DNA of 64,000 nucleotides. Origin: DASPGQ01 sp035457705 (GTDB lineage: Bacteria; Acidobacteriota; Vicinamibacteria; Marinacidobacterales; SMYC01). The notes beneath the pieces were generated by a model. The model ran no database searches. It was not told where the DNA came from and saw only the letters and a program-made list of their open reading frames with translations. Shown here one piece after another: positions 1-8,600 of the stretch. Where the stretch lies: assembly GCA_035457705.1 (NCBI GenBank), contig DATIBD010000015.1:38899-102898 (forward strand), written 5' to 3'. The position numbers and the translations under genes are program-made. Position 1 is the first letter of the stretch, and each line of letters opens with the position of its first letter.

Positions 1-762
1 GAGCCGGTCCGACAGCGCCCCCGGTGCAATGGTCGTGTAGTCCTTGTACGACCATAGCTTGGCCGAGGTGCCCTCGTCCGCGACCATCCATCCCATGCGC
101 AGTCCGGGAAGCCCGTAGGCCTTGGAGAGCCCCGACGTCACGATGAGTCGATCGTACCAGCCGTAGAAGGTGGGTGAGAGCTCGCCATCGAGCTCGGCGC
201 CTTGATAGACCTCGTCGGCCAGGATGTAGGCTCCCACGCTTCCCGCAATTTTCGCGATCTCGCGCATGGCATCTTCGCTCAAGACCGCGCCCGTCGGATT
301 GTTGGGGTTGCAGACAGCGATCAGCCTGGTCTTGTCGTTCACGACACGGCGAAGCTCGTCGAGATCCGGTCCCCAGCTCGCTTCCTCGTGAAGCGGCAGC
401 TTGTGAACCCTTGCTCCCAGCGAGCGCGCCAGACCCCAGATCTGCATGTAGTTCGGCATCATCACGACGACCTCGTCGCCCGGCTCGACGAGGTGCGTCA
501 CCGCCACATAGTTCGCTTCGGCCGTACCGTTAGCCGCGACGACGTTGTCCGCGTCCGCCCCCGGATAGAGATCGGCGATCCGGTCGCGCAGCTCCTCGGT
601 ACCGTTCGTCTGTGGATACGAGAGTCGCGTATCGGACAGGTTCGCACCGTCGACGAGCTCTCCGAGCGTCATCGGCTCGACCCCGCTCTCGGCCAGGTTG
701 ACTTCGACGCGGTTCTCCCAGACCGACTGGGTCCGTTCCATGACGAACGTCTCGAGCTTCAT
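1..762 (-). CDS. Class I/II PLP-dependent aminotransferase, 3' end outside the window
   Basis: Reading leftward from the ATG at 760-762, the frame stays open to the window edge, so about 254 N-terminal residues are present. They show the class I/II fold: a GTAEANY-like segment binding the cofactor phosphate, the CNPNNPTGA stretch, an ADEVYQGAE segment with the aspartate that contacts the pyridine nitrogen, and SGLSKAYGLPGLR, whose lysine would form the aldimine with PLP. The amino acid substrate cannot be told; histidinol-phosphate or aspartate-type aminotransferases are both possible. The start overlaps the stop of the PilZ-like gene as ATGA, so the two are probably translated together. The family call is firm, the specificity is open. 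Confidence 0.9.
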   Translation of the reverse strand, partial: MKLETFVMERTQSVWENRVEVNLAESGVEPMTLGELVDGANLSDTRLSYPQTNGTEELRDRIADLYPGADADNVVAANGTAEANYVAVTHLVEPGDEVVVMMPNYMQIWGLARSLGARVHKLPLHEEASWGPDLDELRRVVNDKTRLIAVCNPNNPTGAVLSEDAMREIAKIAGSVGAYILADEVYQGAELDGELSPTFYGWYDRLIVTSGLSKAYGLPGLRMGWMVADEGTSAKLWSYKDYTTIAPGALSDRL

Positions 763-1112
763 GAACCCGCCGACTTCGGTTCTGCGGAACCGGGAGAGGA
801 AAGCTGATCGATGACCCGATCGAGCCTGTCTTGCGTTTCGTCGTCGAGGTAGCGGAAGACGATGCCGTAGTGATCGGTCTCGTCCTGGGGCGATACGGCA
901 TGCCAGCGGATCGCGGCATCCAGGGTGAGGCTCTCACCCACGTAGTCGATGATGAGCTTGATCCGGCTGATTCCAAAATCGCTCTTGGCCTCGAGCAGCG
1001 CACCTCGGGAAGAGATGTTGTGAATCAGTCCCTCTTCCCGGCCCTTGTCCCACTCGATGGTGCATTTGATGGCATCATCCGGCCGAAGACGGGCTTCGCC
1101 GCGCTTCTCCAT
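759..1112 (-). CDS. PilZ-like domain protein
   Basis: A 117-residue soluble protein made of a single PilZ-like domain. Two c-di-GMP-binding signatures can be seen: RxxxR at residues 4-8 (R-G-E-A-R) and an (N/D)xSxxG-type motif, N-I-S-S-R-G, near residue 33. PilZ domains bind cyclic di-GMP and change the activity of partner proteins. Here both motifs are close to consensus, so binding is plausible but not shown. A good ribosome binding site (GGAGG) lies just upstream of the ATG. Its stop overlaps the start of the aminotransferase, which implies one transcript, although no functional link between the two is obvious. Confidence 0.75.
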   Translation of the reverse strand: MEKRGEARLRPDDAIKCTIEWDKGREEGLIHNISSRGALLEAKSDFGISRIKLIIDYVGESLTLDAAIRWHAVSPQDETDHYGIVFRYLDDETQDRLDRVIDQLSSPGSAEPKSAGS

Positions 1113-1208
1113 GCTTCCTCCAGCTCAAACAGGCGGTTCAGCTCTAATGTTGAACATGCTATGTCGGAAAGCGGCATCGAGTAAAGCCGCAAGTTGGTAG
1201 AATGTTTG

Positions 1209-2348
1209 TTGGTGCAGCGGAATCCTACACGGGCGGTACGAATTGGCCGCATGAGCATCGGCGGCGGGCATCCGATCGCCGTACAGAGCATGTGTGCCAC
1301 CAAGACCACCGATGTCGAGGCGACATCGAAGCAGGTTGAGCAGCTCCGGCGCGCCGGGGCAGACCTCGTTCGCATCGCAGTCGATAGCGACAAGGATGCC
1401 GCCGCGCTCGAGCCCATTCGTGATTTGACCGATGCCAACCTGTCGGTCGACCTCCAGGAGAACTATCGCCTCGCGGAAAAGGTCGCTCCGTACGTGGACA
1501 AGATTCGCTACAACCCTGGCCACTTGTACCATCACGAACGCTCGAAGCCGGTTCGTGACAAAGTCGCCTATCTCGTCGACATGGCTTCCCGGCACGACTG
1601 CGCCATGCGAATTGGGGTCAACTGCGGCTCGATCGACCCCGAACGCGCGAGCGACTTCACCGAAGACTCCGTTTCAGCCATGGTCGCTTCCGCGCTCGAG
1701 CATGCCGAGATTCTCGACGGGATCGGCTACCGCCGATACTGCGTGTCTCTGAAGGACTCCGACCCGGCTAAAGTCGTCGACGCGAATCGTCGTTTCGCCG
1801 AGGCCCGCCCCGACATTCCTCTCCATCTCGGCGTGACCGAGGCGGGTTTACCGCCCGACGGAATCATCAAGACGCGCGTTGCCTTCGAGCAGCTGCTCTC
1901 CCAGGGAATCGGGGATACGATCCGTGTCTCTCTCACTCTGCCCAATCCGAAAAAGCACGAAGAGGTCGAAGTCGGCCGACGAATCCTCGAAGATATCGCG
2001 GCGGGTCGATTTCGCTCCGTGCCGAAGTTCCCCGACGATCGGCTGAATATCATCTCCTGTCCCTCCTGCTCGCGGGTCGAGAACGAGGACTTCGTCGAGC
2101 TAGCGCAAAAGGTCAAGGAGATGACCGGTTACGCCAAGGACCACGCCATCACGATCGCGATCATGGGATGCCGGGTCAACGGCCCTGGCGAGACCGACGA
2201 TGCCGACCTCGGACTCTGGTGCGCGCCGCGCTTCGTGAACTTGAAGCGGCGGCAAGAGTCGCTGGGCGCCTTCTCCTACGACGAGATCCTGCCGCGCCTG
2301 AAGAAGGAGCTCGATTCTCTCATCAAACAGAGAAGTCTCGCTCGCTAG
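1209..2348 (+). CDS. ispG: 4-hydroxy-3-methylbut-2-enyl diphosphate synthase
   Basis: IspG (GcpE) makes HMBPP from MEcPP in the MEP isoprenoid pathway using a [4Fe-4S] cluster. The N-terminal barrel has the GGGHPIAVQSMCATKT and DKIRYNPGHL segments. The C-terminal part carries the three cluster cysteines, C284 and C287 in SCPSCSR and C321 in GCRVNGPGE. Its length of 379 residues is normal for the short form. The start is uncertain: the frame opens at a TTG at 1194, and the TTG at 1209 gives the usual M-V-Q-R-x-P-T-R beginning, so I chose that. No in-frame ATG is available. It is the only MEP pathway gene in the window. Confidence 0.95.
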   Translation: MVQRNPTRAVRIGRMSIGGGHPIAVQSMCATKTTDVEATSKQVEQLRRAGADLVRIAVDSDKDAAALEPIRDLTDANLSVDLQENYRLAEKVAPYVDKIRYNPGHLYHHERSKPVRDKVAYLVDMASRHDCAMRIGVNCGSIDPERASDFTEDSVSAMVASALEHAEILDGIGYRRYCVSLKDSDPAKVVDANRRFAEARPDIPLHLGVTEAGLPPDGIIKTRVAFEQLLSQGIGDTIRVSLTLPNPKKHEEVEVGRRILEDIAAGRFRSVPKFPDDRLNIISCPSCSRVENEDFVELAQKVKEMTGYAKDHAITIAIMGCRVNGPGETDDADLGLWCAPRFVNLKRRQESLGAFSYDEILPRLKKELDSLIKQRSLAR

Positions 2349-2359
2349 CTTTTAGCGAG
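2341..2359. terminator. Possible bidirectional hairpin between ispG and the bTHX gene
   Basis: A perfect 7-bp inverted repeat, CTCGCTA and TAGCGAG, with a 5-nt loop spans the ispG stop codon. It lies between two convergent genes, where a shared terminator would be expected. There is no clear T tract after it, so intrinsic termination is uncertain. Confidence 0.3.
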
Positions 2360-2366
2360 GGATTGG

Positions 2367-2480
2367 TTACTCGTTCTCCGAGGATTTGCTCTTCTTCTTG
2401 TTCTTGGCTTTGGGTCGAGTCTTCCCGGTCGAGCCGCGAAAGATCTTCCCGCGCCTGGTTCTCCGATCGCCTTTGCCCAC
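2367..2480 (-). CDS. Small ribosomal protein bTHX
   Basis: A 37-residue, very basic protein encoded opposite to its neighbours and short enough to be missed by most gene callers. It begins with GTG and reads MGKGDRRTRRGKIFRGSTGK and then TRPKAKNKKK, the signature of ribosomal protein Thx (S31e-like, bTHX), a peptide that sits in the head of the 30S subunit in Thermus and in some Bacteroidota and Acidobacteriota. The tail (KSKSSENE) is longer than in Thermus. It ends 19 nt from the ispG stop, on the opposite strand, and its 5' side faces the start of pxpA. The match along the first 24 residues leaves little doubt. Confidence 0.85.
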   Translation of the reverse strand: MGKGDRRTRRGKIFRGSTGKTRPKAKNKKKSKSSENE

Positions 2481-2517
2481 GCCGTCATTGTACCCGAAAT
2501 CGTTTACAATTCGACCA

Positions 2518-3285
2518 ATGCGAATCGACCTAAACTGCGACGTGGGGGAGAGCTTCGGTATCTACCGGATCGGCGCCGATGACGACGAGCTTTTCGAGAT
2601 TGTAACTTCTGCCAATGTCGCTTGTGGCTTCCATGCCGGCGATCCTCAAATCATCGACCGGACGATTGCGGCCGCCGTGCGACACGGGGTGGCGGTCGGC
2701 GCTCATCCGAGTCATCACGACCTCCGCGGCTTCGGACGTCGTCCGGTTCAGGTCAATTCCGAAGAAGTCGAGTCCGACGTCCTCTACCAGGTCGGCGCGG
2801 TCCTCGCTTTTGCCCGCGCCCACGGCGTGGAGCTCGTCCACGTGAAACCGCACGGTGCGCTCTACAATCAGGCTGTCGAGGACGAGGAGCTGGCGTCGGC
2901 GATCGTCCGGGGCGTGGCGAGAGTGAGCCGAGACCTGATATTCGTCGGACTCGCCACGTCGAGGGTGATGCGAGAAGCGGCGGAAGCCTCTGGGCTTCGC
3001 TACGCCGGCGAGGCCTTCGCCGATCGGGTCTACAACCCCGACGGCACCCTGCAGTCCCGTCGCATCGAAGGCTCGGTCATCACCGATCCCGAGCGTGCCG
3101 CCGCACAGGCCGTCTCGATCGCTTCCAATCGAACTGTGCGGGCTCACGACGGAACCACGGTGCCGTTGGAAGCGGAAACCTTGTGCCTGCATGGCGACAA
3201 CCCCAAAGCCCTGGAGAACTCACGCCGCGTGCGCGAAGCGCTCGAAAGAGCCGGAGTCGAGGTCAAGGGACTTCTAGCAGGCTGA
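2518..3285 (+). CDS. pxpA: 5-oxoprolinase subunit A (LamB/YcsF family)
   Basis: PxpA with PxpB and PxpC hydrolyses 5-oxoproline to glutamate at the cost of ATP. The protein starts at the ATG at 2518 with MRIDLNCDVGESFG, the family's opening metal-binding signature, followed by ANVACGFHAGDP and a VKPHGALYNQ segment that holds conserved histidine and lysine residues. The length of 255 residues is standard. A longer frame upstream lacks family similarity and was not used. The other two subunits follow as one fused gene 255 nt downstream; the gap is filled by a two-copy repeat, the first copy of which begins inside this gene's last codons. Confidence 0.95.
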   Translation: MRIDLNCDVGESFGIYRIGADDDELFEIVTSANVACGFHAGDPQIIDRTIAAAVRHGVAVGAHPSHHDLRGFGRRPVQVNSEEVESDVLYQVGAVLAFARAHGVELVHVKPHGALYNQAVEDEELASAIVRGVARVSRDLIFVGLATSRVMREAAEASGLRYAGEAFADRVYNPDGTLQSRRIEGSVITDPERAAAQAVSIASNRTVRAHDGTTVPLEAETLCLHGDNPKALENSRRVREALERAGVEVKGLLAG

Positions 3286-3409
3286 TGAAAAAGTACAGCC
3301 CAGCCTGCCGAGCGGTGGCCAAGACTTCTGCCGCGAGATCGGCGCGAAGCGCCGCAAAGGCCGAGCCGTGGCGGCCGATCGATCGCGGGTCCCGCCACGG
3401 CATTGAGTA
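3277..3409. repeat. Multi-hairpin dispersed repeat, copy 1
   Basis: This is the first of two adjacent, diverged copies. It can fold into three hairpins: GCAGGCTG with CAGCCTGC at 3277-3308, GGCGC with GCGCC in the middle, and GCCGTGGCG with CGCCACGGC near the end. It ends in the shared block CACGGCATTGAGTA. The copy starts inside the last codons of pxpA and supplies its stop codon. No transposase is nearby; it behaves like a REP or MITE-type element, which is an inference from structure and copy number only. Confidence 0.7.
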
Positions 3410-3535
3410 CAGGCTGATAAAAAATACAGCCCAGCCTGCGCGAGCGGAGCGAGCCCGGCGCGCTTGCCGCGCCGTAAGCAGACCCGAGCCGTGTCGGCTC
3501 GATCGATTACGGGTCCCGTCACGGCATTGAGTATT
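3410..3535. repeat. Multi-hairpin dispersed repeat, copy 2
   Basis: The second copy follows directly. It shares the opening CAGGCTGATnAAAAA block, the CAGCCCAGCCTGC block and the closing GGGTCCCGnCACGGCATTGAGTA block with copy 1. Its middle hairpin has a different sequence (GGCGCG with CGCGCC) yet still pairs, and the third keeps GCCGTG with CACGGC. Conserved pairing with changed bases suggests that the folded form matters. It ends six bases before the pxpBC start, so it forms the leader of that gene. Confidence 0.7.
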
Positions 3536-3540
3536 CACGA

Positions 3541-5169
3541 TTGACGTCTCGGCCGAGACCCCGATTTCTCCCCGCGGGCGACGGCGCAGTAGTCATCGAG
3601 CTCGGAAACGCGATCGACGCCGAGCTGAACGCGCGGGTTCGCGCGGTCGACCTGGCGCTCGCGCGAGAACCGTTCGACGGTTACCTCGAAGCGGTACCCA
3701 CCTATCGGTCGCTTCTCGTCTTCTACGACTCGCGTCGTTGCACGCTCGCCGCCATTCGTGAGCACCTGGCCAAACTGGGAACCAGAGCGAGCGGGTCGAA
3801 GCTACCGCGGGCACGAACCAAGCGGGTGCCCGTAGTCTACGATGGCGAGGATCTCGATGAAGTCGCACGTACCATTGGGACCAGTTCGAAGGAGGTCGTT
3901 CGACTTCACAGCGAGCGGGAGTACCTCGTGTATATGGTCGGCTTCACCCCGGGCTTCGCCTACATGGCGGAAACGGATCCGAAGCTGGCGCTCCCCCGTC
4001 GGGCCACGCCACGGACACGGGTTCCCGCGGGTTCGGTTGCGATCGCGATGGGGCAGACGGGAATCTATCCGTCCCCGACACCTGGTGGCTGGCACCTGCT
4101 CGGTCGTGCCGAGCACCGAGCGCTCTTCGATTTGAACACCGATCCGCCGAGCTTCTTCGTATCCGGCGACCGGGTTCGATTCGTGCCCGTGGATGCATTG
4201 CCCGATCTCGTCGGCGCAGCCACCAATCGCGTCGGCGCGACGACGCCGTCACGTGTCGCTGCCGTGGTCGAGGACGGGGGCCTTCTCACGACGATTCAAG
4301 ACCTGGGTCGATTCGGCTACCAACGCTACGGGGTTCCGGTTGCCGGTGCCATGGATGCGACCGCTCTACGCGCGGCGAACGAACTGGTGGGGAACGACCC
4401 CGGCGCGGCGGCGCTCGAATGCACCGTGAATGGCCCGCGTTTGCGCTTCGTCCAGACCGCCGTCGTCGCCATCACGGGCGCCGATCTCGCAGCAGTTGTC
4501 GAGCGCACGGACCTCGGCGTTTGGAGGGTGCCTCCGTGGAGCTCGTTCCTCGTCCGTCCGGGGAACACCCTCCGCTTCGAGGGGCGCCGAACCGGGGCCC
4601 GCGCCTATGTCGCGTTCGCCGGAGGCATCGATGTGCCCGAAGTGCTCGGGTCGCGGTCGACGTACCTCACGGGCGGTTTCGGGGGCTACGAAGGGCGGCC
4701 GCTTCGGGCCGGCGATCGCTTGGGCGCCGGGCCACCTGGTCGGCGCGTGGCCCCGGGCTCGAGGCTCTCCCCCCGACCCGAGCCCTCCGAAGCGATGCTC
4801 CGAGTGATCCTCGGACCCCAGCAGGATCATTTTACCGATGAGGCGCTCGAGACCTTGGCGACTGCGACCTACACGGTCGCGGCGGCCTCGGATCGGATGG
4901 GCTATCGGCTCGATGGACCCATGCTGCATCACGCAGGACCGAAAGAGATCGTTTCCGATGGAATGGTCTTGGGAGCCATCCAGGTGCCACCGAATGGACT
5001 TCCCATCGTCATGATGGCCGATCGCGCCACGACCGGAGGCTATCCGAAGATCGCCACGGTGACGAGCGCCGATATCGCCAAGCTCGCCCAGCTCGTTCCC
5101 GGCGACCGCGTACGGTTCGCACCGGTGGCACTCGACGAAACCAGAGCTCAGACGATGACGAGGCCATAG
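3541..5169 (+). CDS. 5-oxoprolinase subunits B and C, fused
   Basis: A 542-residue protein that joins the two ATP-dependent subunits normally encoded by pxpB and pxpC (KipI and KipA families). Residues 1 to about 225 are the PxpB half, with FLPAGDGAVVIELG, then VYMVGFTPGFAYM and GGWHLLGR. From about 240 the PxpC half begins with VEDGGLLTTIQDLGRFGYQ and GVPVAGAMD, ending in MADRATTGGYPKIATV, all typical of the allophanate hydrolase subunit 2 fold. The start is a TTG directly after the repeat; no ATG fits. Together with pxpA it gives a complete 5-oxoprolinase that recycles a damage product of glutamine and glutamate. Confidence 0.92.
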   Translation: MTSRPRPRFLPAGDGAVVIELGNAIDAELNARVRAVDLALAREPFDGYLEAVPTYRSLLVFYDSRRCTLAAIREHLAKLGTRASGSKLPRARTKRVPVVYDGEDLDEVARTIGTSSKEVVRLHSEREYLVYMVGFTPGFAYMAETDPKLALPRRATPRTRVPAGSVAIAMGQTGIYPSPTPGGWHLLGRAEHRALFDLNTDPPSFFVSGDRVRFVPVDALPDLVGAATNRVGATTPSRVAAVVEDGGLLTTIQDLGRFGYQRYGVPVAGAMDATALRAANELVGNDPGAAALECTVNGPRLRFVQTAVVAITGADLAAVVERTDLGVWRVPPWSSFLVRPGNTLRFEGRRTGARAYVAFAGGIDVPEVLGSRSTYLTGGFGGYEGRPLRAGDRLGAGPPGRRVAPGSRLSPRPEPSEAMLRVILGPQQDHFTDEALETLATATYTVAAASDRMGYRLDGPMLHHAGPKEIVSDGMVLGAIQVPPNGLPIVMMADRATTGGYPKIATVTSADIAKLAQLVPGDRVRFAPVALDETRAQTMTRP

Positions 5170-5188
5170 AACCGAAGCATCCGTTTCT

Positions 5189-5656
5189 TCATTGCTTCTG
5201 GCTTCGCAGCCGAGCTACATCCGCGAGGTCTTGGGGACGGCCAAGAGCTTCCTTGTTCTGGATCAGCGCCTCCCGACCAATGTAGTGGATTCGCCGGCCG
5301 TCGAGAATCAGCGTTCCGCGTCCCTCGAGCGCTTCGTCGAAGCTCACGCCCGTCAACTCCGTCAGCACATCGATTCGGCGTGGGGGTAGACCGATCTGAT
5401 AGACGCATCCCGGCGCTGCGAAATCCGCGGTTTCGATGCGGGCGCTTTCCAGCGGAGCGCCAAATTTGGCCAACGCGCCATAGACGCGCCTCGAATTCTC
5501 TAATGAGGGCCGGACGAAGACGTAGAGATCGCGCGTAGCTCTCGGTAGACCGTGAAAGCCGATGGCGTGAGCGCCGACGACCAGAAACTCGACGTTCTCA
5601 TCCGCGAACGCCAACAGGAGATCGCGGAAATCCTCGTTGAGCTCACGAGCCGTCAC
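5189..5656 (-). CDS. Nucleotidyltransferase-like protein (MNT/AbiEii-like fold)
   Basis: A 155-residue protein with the layout of small nucleotidyltransferases: VEFLVVGAHAIGFHG, then LPRATRDLYVFV. In active members the second motif reads T-x-D-(L/I)-D, giving two metal-binding aspartates; here the second aspartate is a tyrosine (D-L-Y), so the usual catalysis is doubtful. The start is GTG. It overlaps the upstream small gene by 14 nt, which marks a two-gene unit. Such pairs are common and are often labelled toxin-antitoxin like, but I see no direct evidence of toxicity. The protein is also similar in size to DUF6036-type proteins. Confidence 0.65.
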   Translation of the reverse strand: MTARELNEDFRDLLLAFADENVEFLVVGAHAIGFHGLPRATRDLYVFVRPSLENSRRVYGALAKFGAPLESARIETADFAAPGCVYQIGLPPRRIDVLTELTGVSFDEALEGRGTLILDGRRIHYIGREALIQNKEALGRPQDLADVARLRSQKQ

Positions 5657-5912
5657 TGTCGTCTTCGGGCACTTTCTCGCCGGGGCGAAACAAACGCGCG
5701 GGAATGTGGTCTCGGTCGTATTCGGGAATTTCGCGTCCGGATAAGATCCACGCGTCGACGGCGATAGCCCACATCATCGCCACCCGATCCTCGGGAGTCA
5801 TGGCGGCTAATTGCTCGTCGCCTGGCTCTTCACCCAGGCGATATTTCAAAACCGAGCACTTGGCGCGAGCTCTTGCACGCCGTTCGCGGGCGGAGACGGC
5901 TTCGTCCTCCAT
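5643..5912 (-). CDS. Small partner of the nucleotidyltransferase-like protein
   Basis: An 89-residue protein, basic and rich in arginine and alanine at the N-terminus, with a central segment MTPEDRVAMMWAIAVDAWIL and an acidic C-terminus. I recognise the type as the small protein often placed just upstream of nucleotidyltransferase-like genes, but its activity is unknown to me. The 14-nt overlap with the next gene implies coupled translation. A role as antitoxin or chaperone of the partner would be a guess. Confidence 0.6.
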   Translation of the reverse strand: MEDEAVSARERRARARAKCSVLKYRLGEEPGDEQLAAMTPEDRVAMMWAIAVDAWILSGREIPEYDRDHIPARLFRPGEKVPEDDSDGS

Positions 5913-6058
5913 TGATTGTCGTTATTTTAGCCCACTATAGCCTGCGGAGCTGGTACCGGCGCGAGGGCTCGCATCCGGAACCTTTCACAATCGCCGCTTG
6001 CAGACGAGCAACCTTCTCCCGTCCTCGCGCGTCTCAAAGACAGAAACGAGGTGTATCG

Positions 6059-8488
6059 ATGACGTCCCTGCTCTATGAGGCTCGCCAAACGATTCGTGCC
6101 ATGGGCAAGCAGCCGTTCTTCACCGCGGTCGCGGTCGTGACCCTCGGATTGGGGATCGGGGCGAATACGGCGATATTCAGCGTCGTCGACACCGTTCTTC
6201 TCGATCGGGTTCCCTACCCCGTCGAGGAGCCGGAGAACGTCATGGTCCTGACGGAGAAGAGCCGATCCTGGGACGCTATGAGCGTCGCCTACCCGAACTT
6301 CAAGGATTGGCAGCGTTTGAACCGTTCCTTCGAATCGATGGTCGGATTCCGGGACACGCGCTTCAACCTCGTCGGGTTGGACGAGCCCCTCCGCCTCTCG
6401 GTCACGCGGATCTCTCATGGCTACTTCGAGATTTTCGGGGTGGCCCCGGCCCTCGGGAGACTCTTCGACGAGTCCGAGGACGAGCCCGGTGCCCCCGCGG
6501 TCCTGGTCCTCAATCACGAGCTCTGGCGAGACCGATTCGGCGAGGATCCTCAGGTGGTGGGTCGGGTCGTCCAACTCGATGAAGCTCCTTACACGATCGT
6601 CGGTGTTCTGCCCGATGACTTCGAGGTTTCCTCTCGGGAGCGGGCATTCACCACTCTCGAGCCCTGGGCGGCCGTGAACGACAGTGCACAGGACCGCGGC
6701 AATCACCAGGGGATCTACGTTCTTGCGCGGACTCTCCAGGGCGTCTCTTTCGAGGAAGCCCGCTCGGAAATGGAGATTATTGCCAGCCAGCTCGAGGAGG
6801 AGTACCCGAATACCAACTCCGGGGTCGGCATCACGATGAAGCGTCTTTCCGAACGCCGGGTGGAGGACTACCGGACGACCCTCTGGACTCTCCTCGGCGC
6901 GGTGAGCCTCGTGCTCCTCATTGCCTGTGCCAACGTGGCCAACTTGCTTCTCGCGCGAGCGGTCAGTCGAAAGCGCGTCACGGCGATCCAGGCCGCACTC
7001 GGCGCGAGCCGAGTCCGGCTCGTCCGTCAGGGATTGGTCGATGGACTTCTGCTCGCCGTCGCGGGTGGCGCCCTGGGAGCGTGCCTCGCCTTCGGGGGGC
7101 TCCACCTCATGAAAGGGCTTCTTCCGGCGGACCTTCCCCGGATCGATCGGATCGGTCTCGATGTCCAGGTCCTCGCATATACCCTCGGCCTTTCCGGTCT
7201 CACGGGTCTTCTCTTCGGCTCGTTCCCCGCCTGGTTTTCGTCGCGAGCGAGACCCAGCGATCCCCTCAAGGAAGGAAGCCGGGACACCGGTGGCGGGGCC
7301 GCCGGTCGAGGACTTCTGGTTGCGGAGGTAGCCCTCGCCACGATGCTCCTCGTCGGGGCTTCTCTCCTCATCCGCAGTGTCTACGAGCTCACTCGCGTCG
7401 ACCCCGGCTTCCGCGCCGATCACCTGCTGACGATGAATGTCGGCGTTCCCTACTCGCGCTACGACGGTGAAACACGCATCTCTTTCCTGCGCCAGATGGA
7501 CGAGGAGTTGCGAAGCCTTCCCGGTGTTCGTTCGGCCACAGTCGGTCTCGTCCTTCCTATGATGGGCTCGAGCTGGAGTTCGGTCTTCGTCGTGGACGAC
7601 CGCCCGGCTCCGGAGCGGAGCGAGCTCCCGAGCTCCTTGTTTACCCCCGTCGCTTCCGGGTACTTCGAGACATTCGAGATTCCCTTGATTCGGGGAAGGC
7701 TGATCGAGCCCACGGACGACGCCGATTCGCCCGAAGTGATCGTGATCAACGAGACATTGGCGAGCCGACTCTGGCCCGGGCAAGACCCGATTGGAAAGCG
7801 CCTCAAGCAAGGCTGGCCCGAGAGCACGGGTCCCTTCAACCCCTGGCGAGAAATCGTCGGTGTAGTGGGCGACGTCAAGCAGTTCGGCCTCGGAGAGGAG
7901 GTTCGAATGCAGACCTACATCCCTCTTGGCCAGACGGGAAGCGGGATGTGGGACGTGCAGATCGCGCTCCGGACGCATACGGATCCGTTGACTCTCGTCG
8001 AGACCGTGAAGCGGGGGCTCGCCCAGATGGATCCTACGCTTCCCGTCTACGACGTGGAGACGATGGAGGCGGCGATCTCGGACTCGGTGGCTCCTCGGCG
8101 CTTTACGATGATGCTGCTCGGGCTGTTCGCCGCCCTCGCGCTCGTGCTCGCCGCCGTGGGGCTCTACGGAGTCATCGCTTATTCGGTCGCGAGGCGTACG
8201 CGGGAAATTGGGCTCCGCATGTCGGTCGGAGCGGATCGTGCCAACGTGTTTCGCCTCGTTGTCCGCCAGGGATTGGGCTGGTCTAGTCTCGGTGCTTTGA
8301 TCGGGGTCGCGAGTGCCGCTGGAGCCAGCCAGCTCCTATCGAGCTCGCTTTTCAGTGTGAGCGCCCGGGATCCACTCACGTTCCTCATCGTTCCGGTCGT
8401 CCTCCTGGTCGTCGCCTTCGCCGCTTCCGCGGTGCCCGCACTCGGTGCGAGCCGTATCGACCCCATCCGGGCGCTGCGCTACGAATGA
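6059..8488 (+). CDS. MacB-like ABC transporter permease (ADOP type)
   Basis: An 809-residue membrane protein with two MacB_PCD-FtsX units. After a short cytoplasmic leader comes the first helix (FFTAVAVVTLGLGIGANTAIF), a large periplasmic core domain with the FEIFGVAPALGR and DEAPYTIVGVLPDDFEV segments, three helices, then a second core domain and a C-terminal three-helix block with TREIGLRMSVGADR. This is the acidobacterial duplicated orphan permease layout: there is no ATPase gene next to it, so the partner is unknown. An upstream extension in the same frame lacks family similarity; the ATG at 6059 after GAGGTG fits best. Substrate unknown. Confidence 0.93.
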   Translation: MTSLLYEARQTIRAMGKQPFFTAVAVVTLGLGIGANTAIFSVVDTVLLDRVPYPVEEPENVMVLTEKSRSWDAMSVAYPNFKDWQRLNRSFESMVGFRDTRFNLVGLDEPLRLSVTRISHGYFEIFGVAPALGRLFDESEDEPGAPAVLVLNHELWRDRFGEDPQVVGRVVQLDEAPYTIVGVLPDDFEVSSRERAFTTLEPWAAVNDSAQDRGNHQGIYVLARTLQGVSFEEARSEMEIIASQLEEEYPNTNSGVGITMKRLSERRVEDYRTTLWTLLGAVSLVLLIACANVANLLLARAVSRKRVTAIQAALGASRVRLVRQGLVDGLLLAVAGGALGACLAFGGLHLMKGLLPADLPRIDRIGLDVQVLAYTLGLSGLTGLLFGSFPAWFSSRARPSDPLKEGSRDTGGGAAGRGLLVAEVALATMLLVGASLLIRSVYELTRVDPGFRADHLLTMNVGVPYSRYDGETRISFLRQMDEELRSLPGVRSATVGLVLPMMGSSWSSVFVVDDRPAPERSELPSSLFTPVASGYFETFEIPLIRGRLIEPTDDADSPEVIVINETLASRLWPGQDPIGKRLKQGWPESTGPFNPWREIVGVVGDVKQFGLGEEVRMQTYIPLGQTGSGMWDVQIALRTHTDPLTLVETVKRGLAQMDPTLPVYDVETMEAAISDSVAPRRFTMMLLGLFAALALVLAAVGLYGVIAYSVARRTREIGLRMSVGADRANVFRLVVRQGLGWSSLGALIGVASAAGASQLLSSSLFSVSARDPLTFLIVPVVLLVVAFAASAVPALGASRIDPIRALRYE

Positions 8489-8600
8489 TCGCCAACGAAG
8501 GGCTCGGACGCTCCGGGTCCGACCGACCCGAGAGGAGCTCGACCTTTCCAGGAGAATCGACCGCACTTGACGGGACCCTTCGTTTGGGGAAAATGGGCCC

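Noticed and set aside
202..807. Plus-strand frame of 201 codons at the left edge
   Set aside because: It lies opposite the aminotransferase, whose PLP motifs are clear on the minus strand.
5927..7978. A 683-codon open frame on the minus strand opposite the permease
   Set aside because: It mirrors the intact permease on the plus strand, has no start context and no family pattern; GC-rich codons leave long antisense frames.
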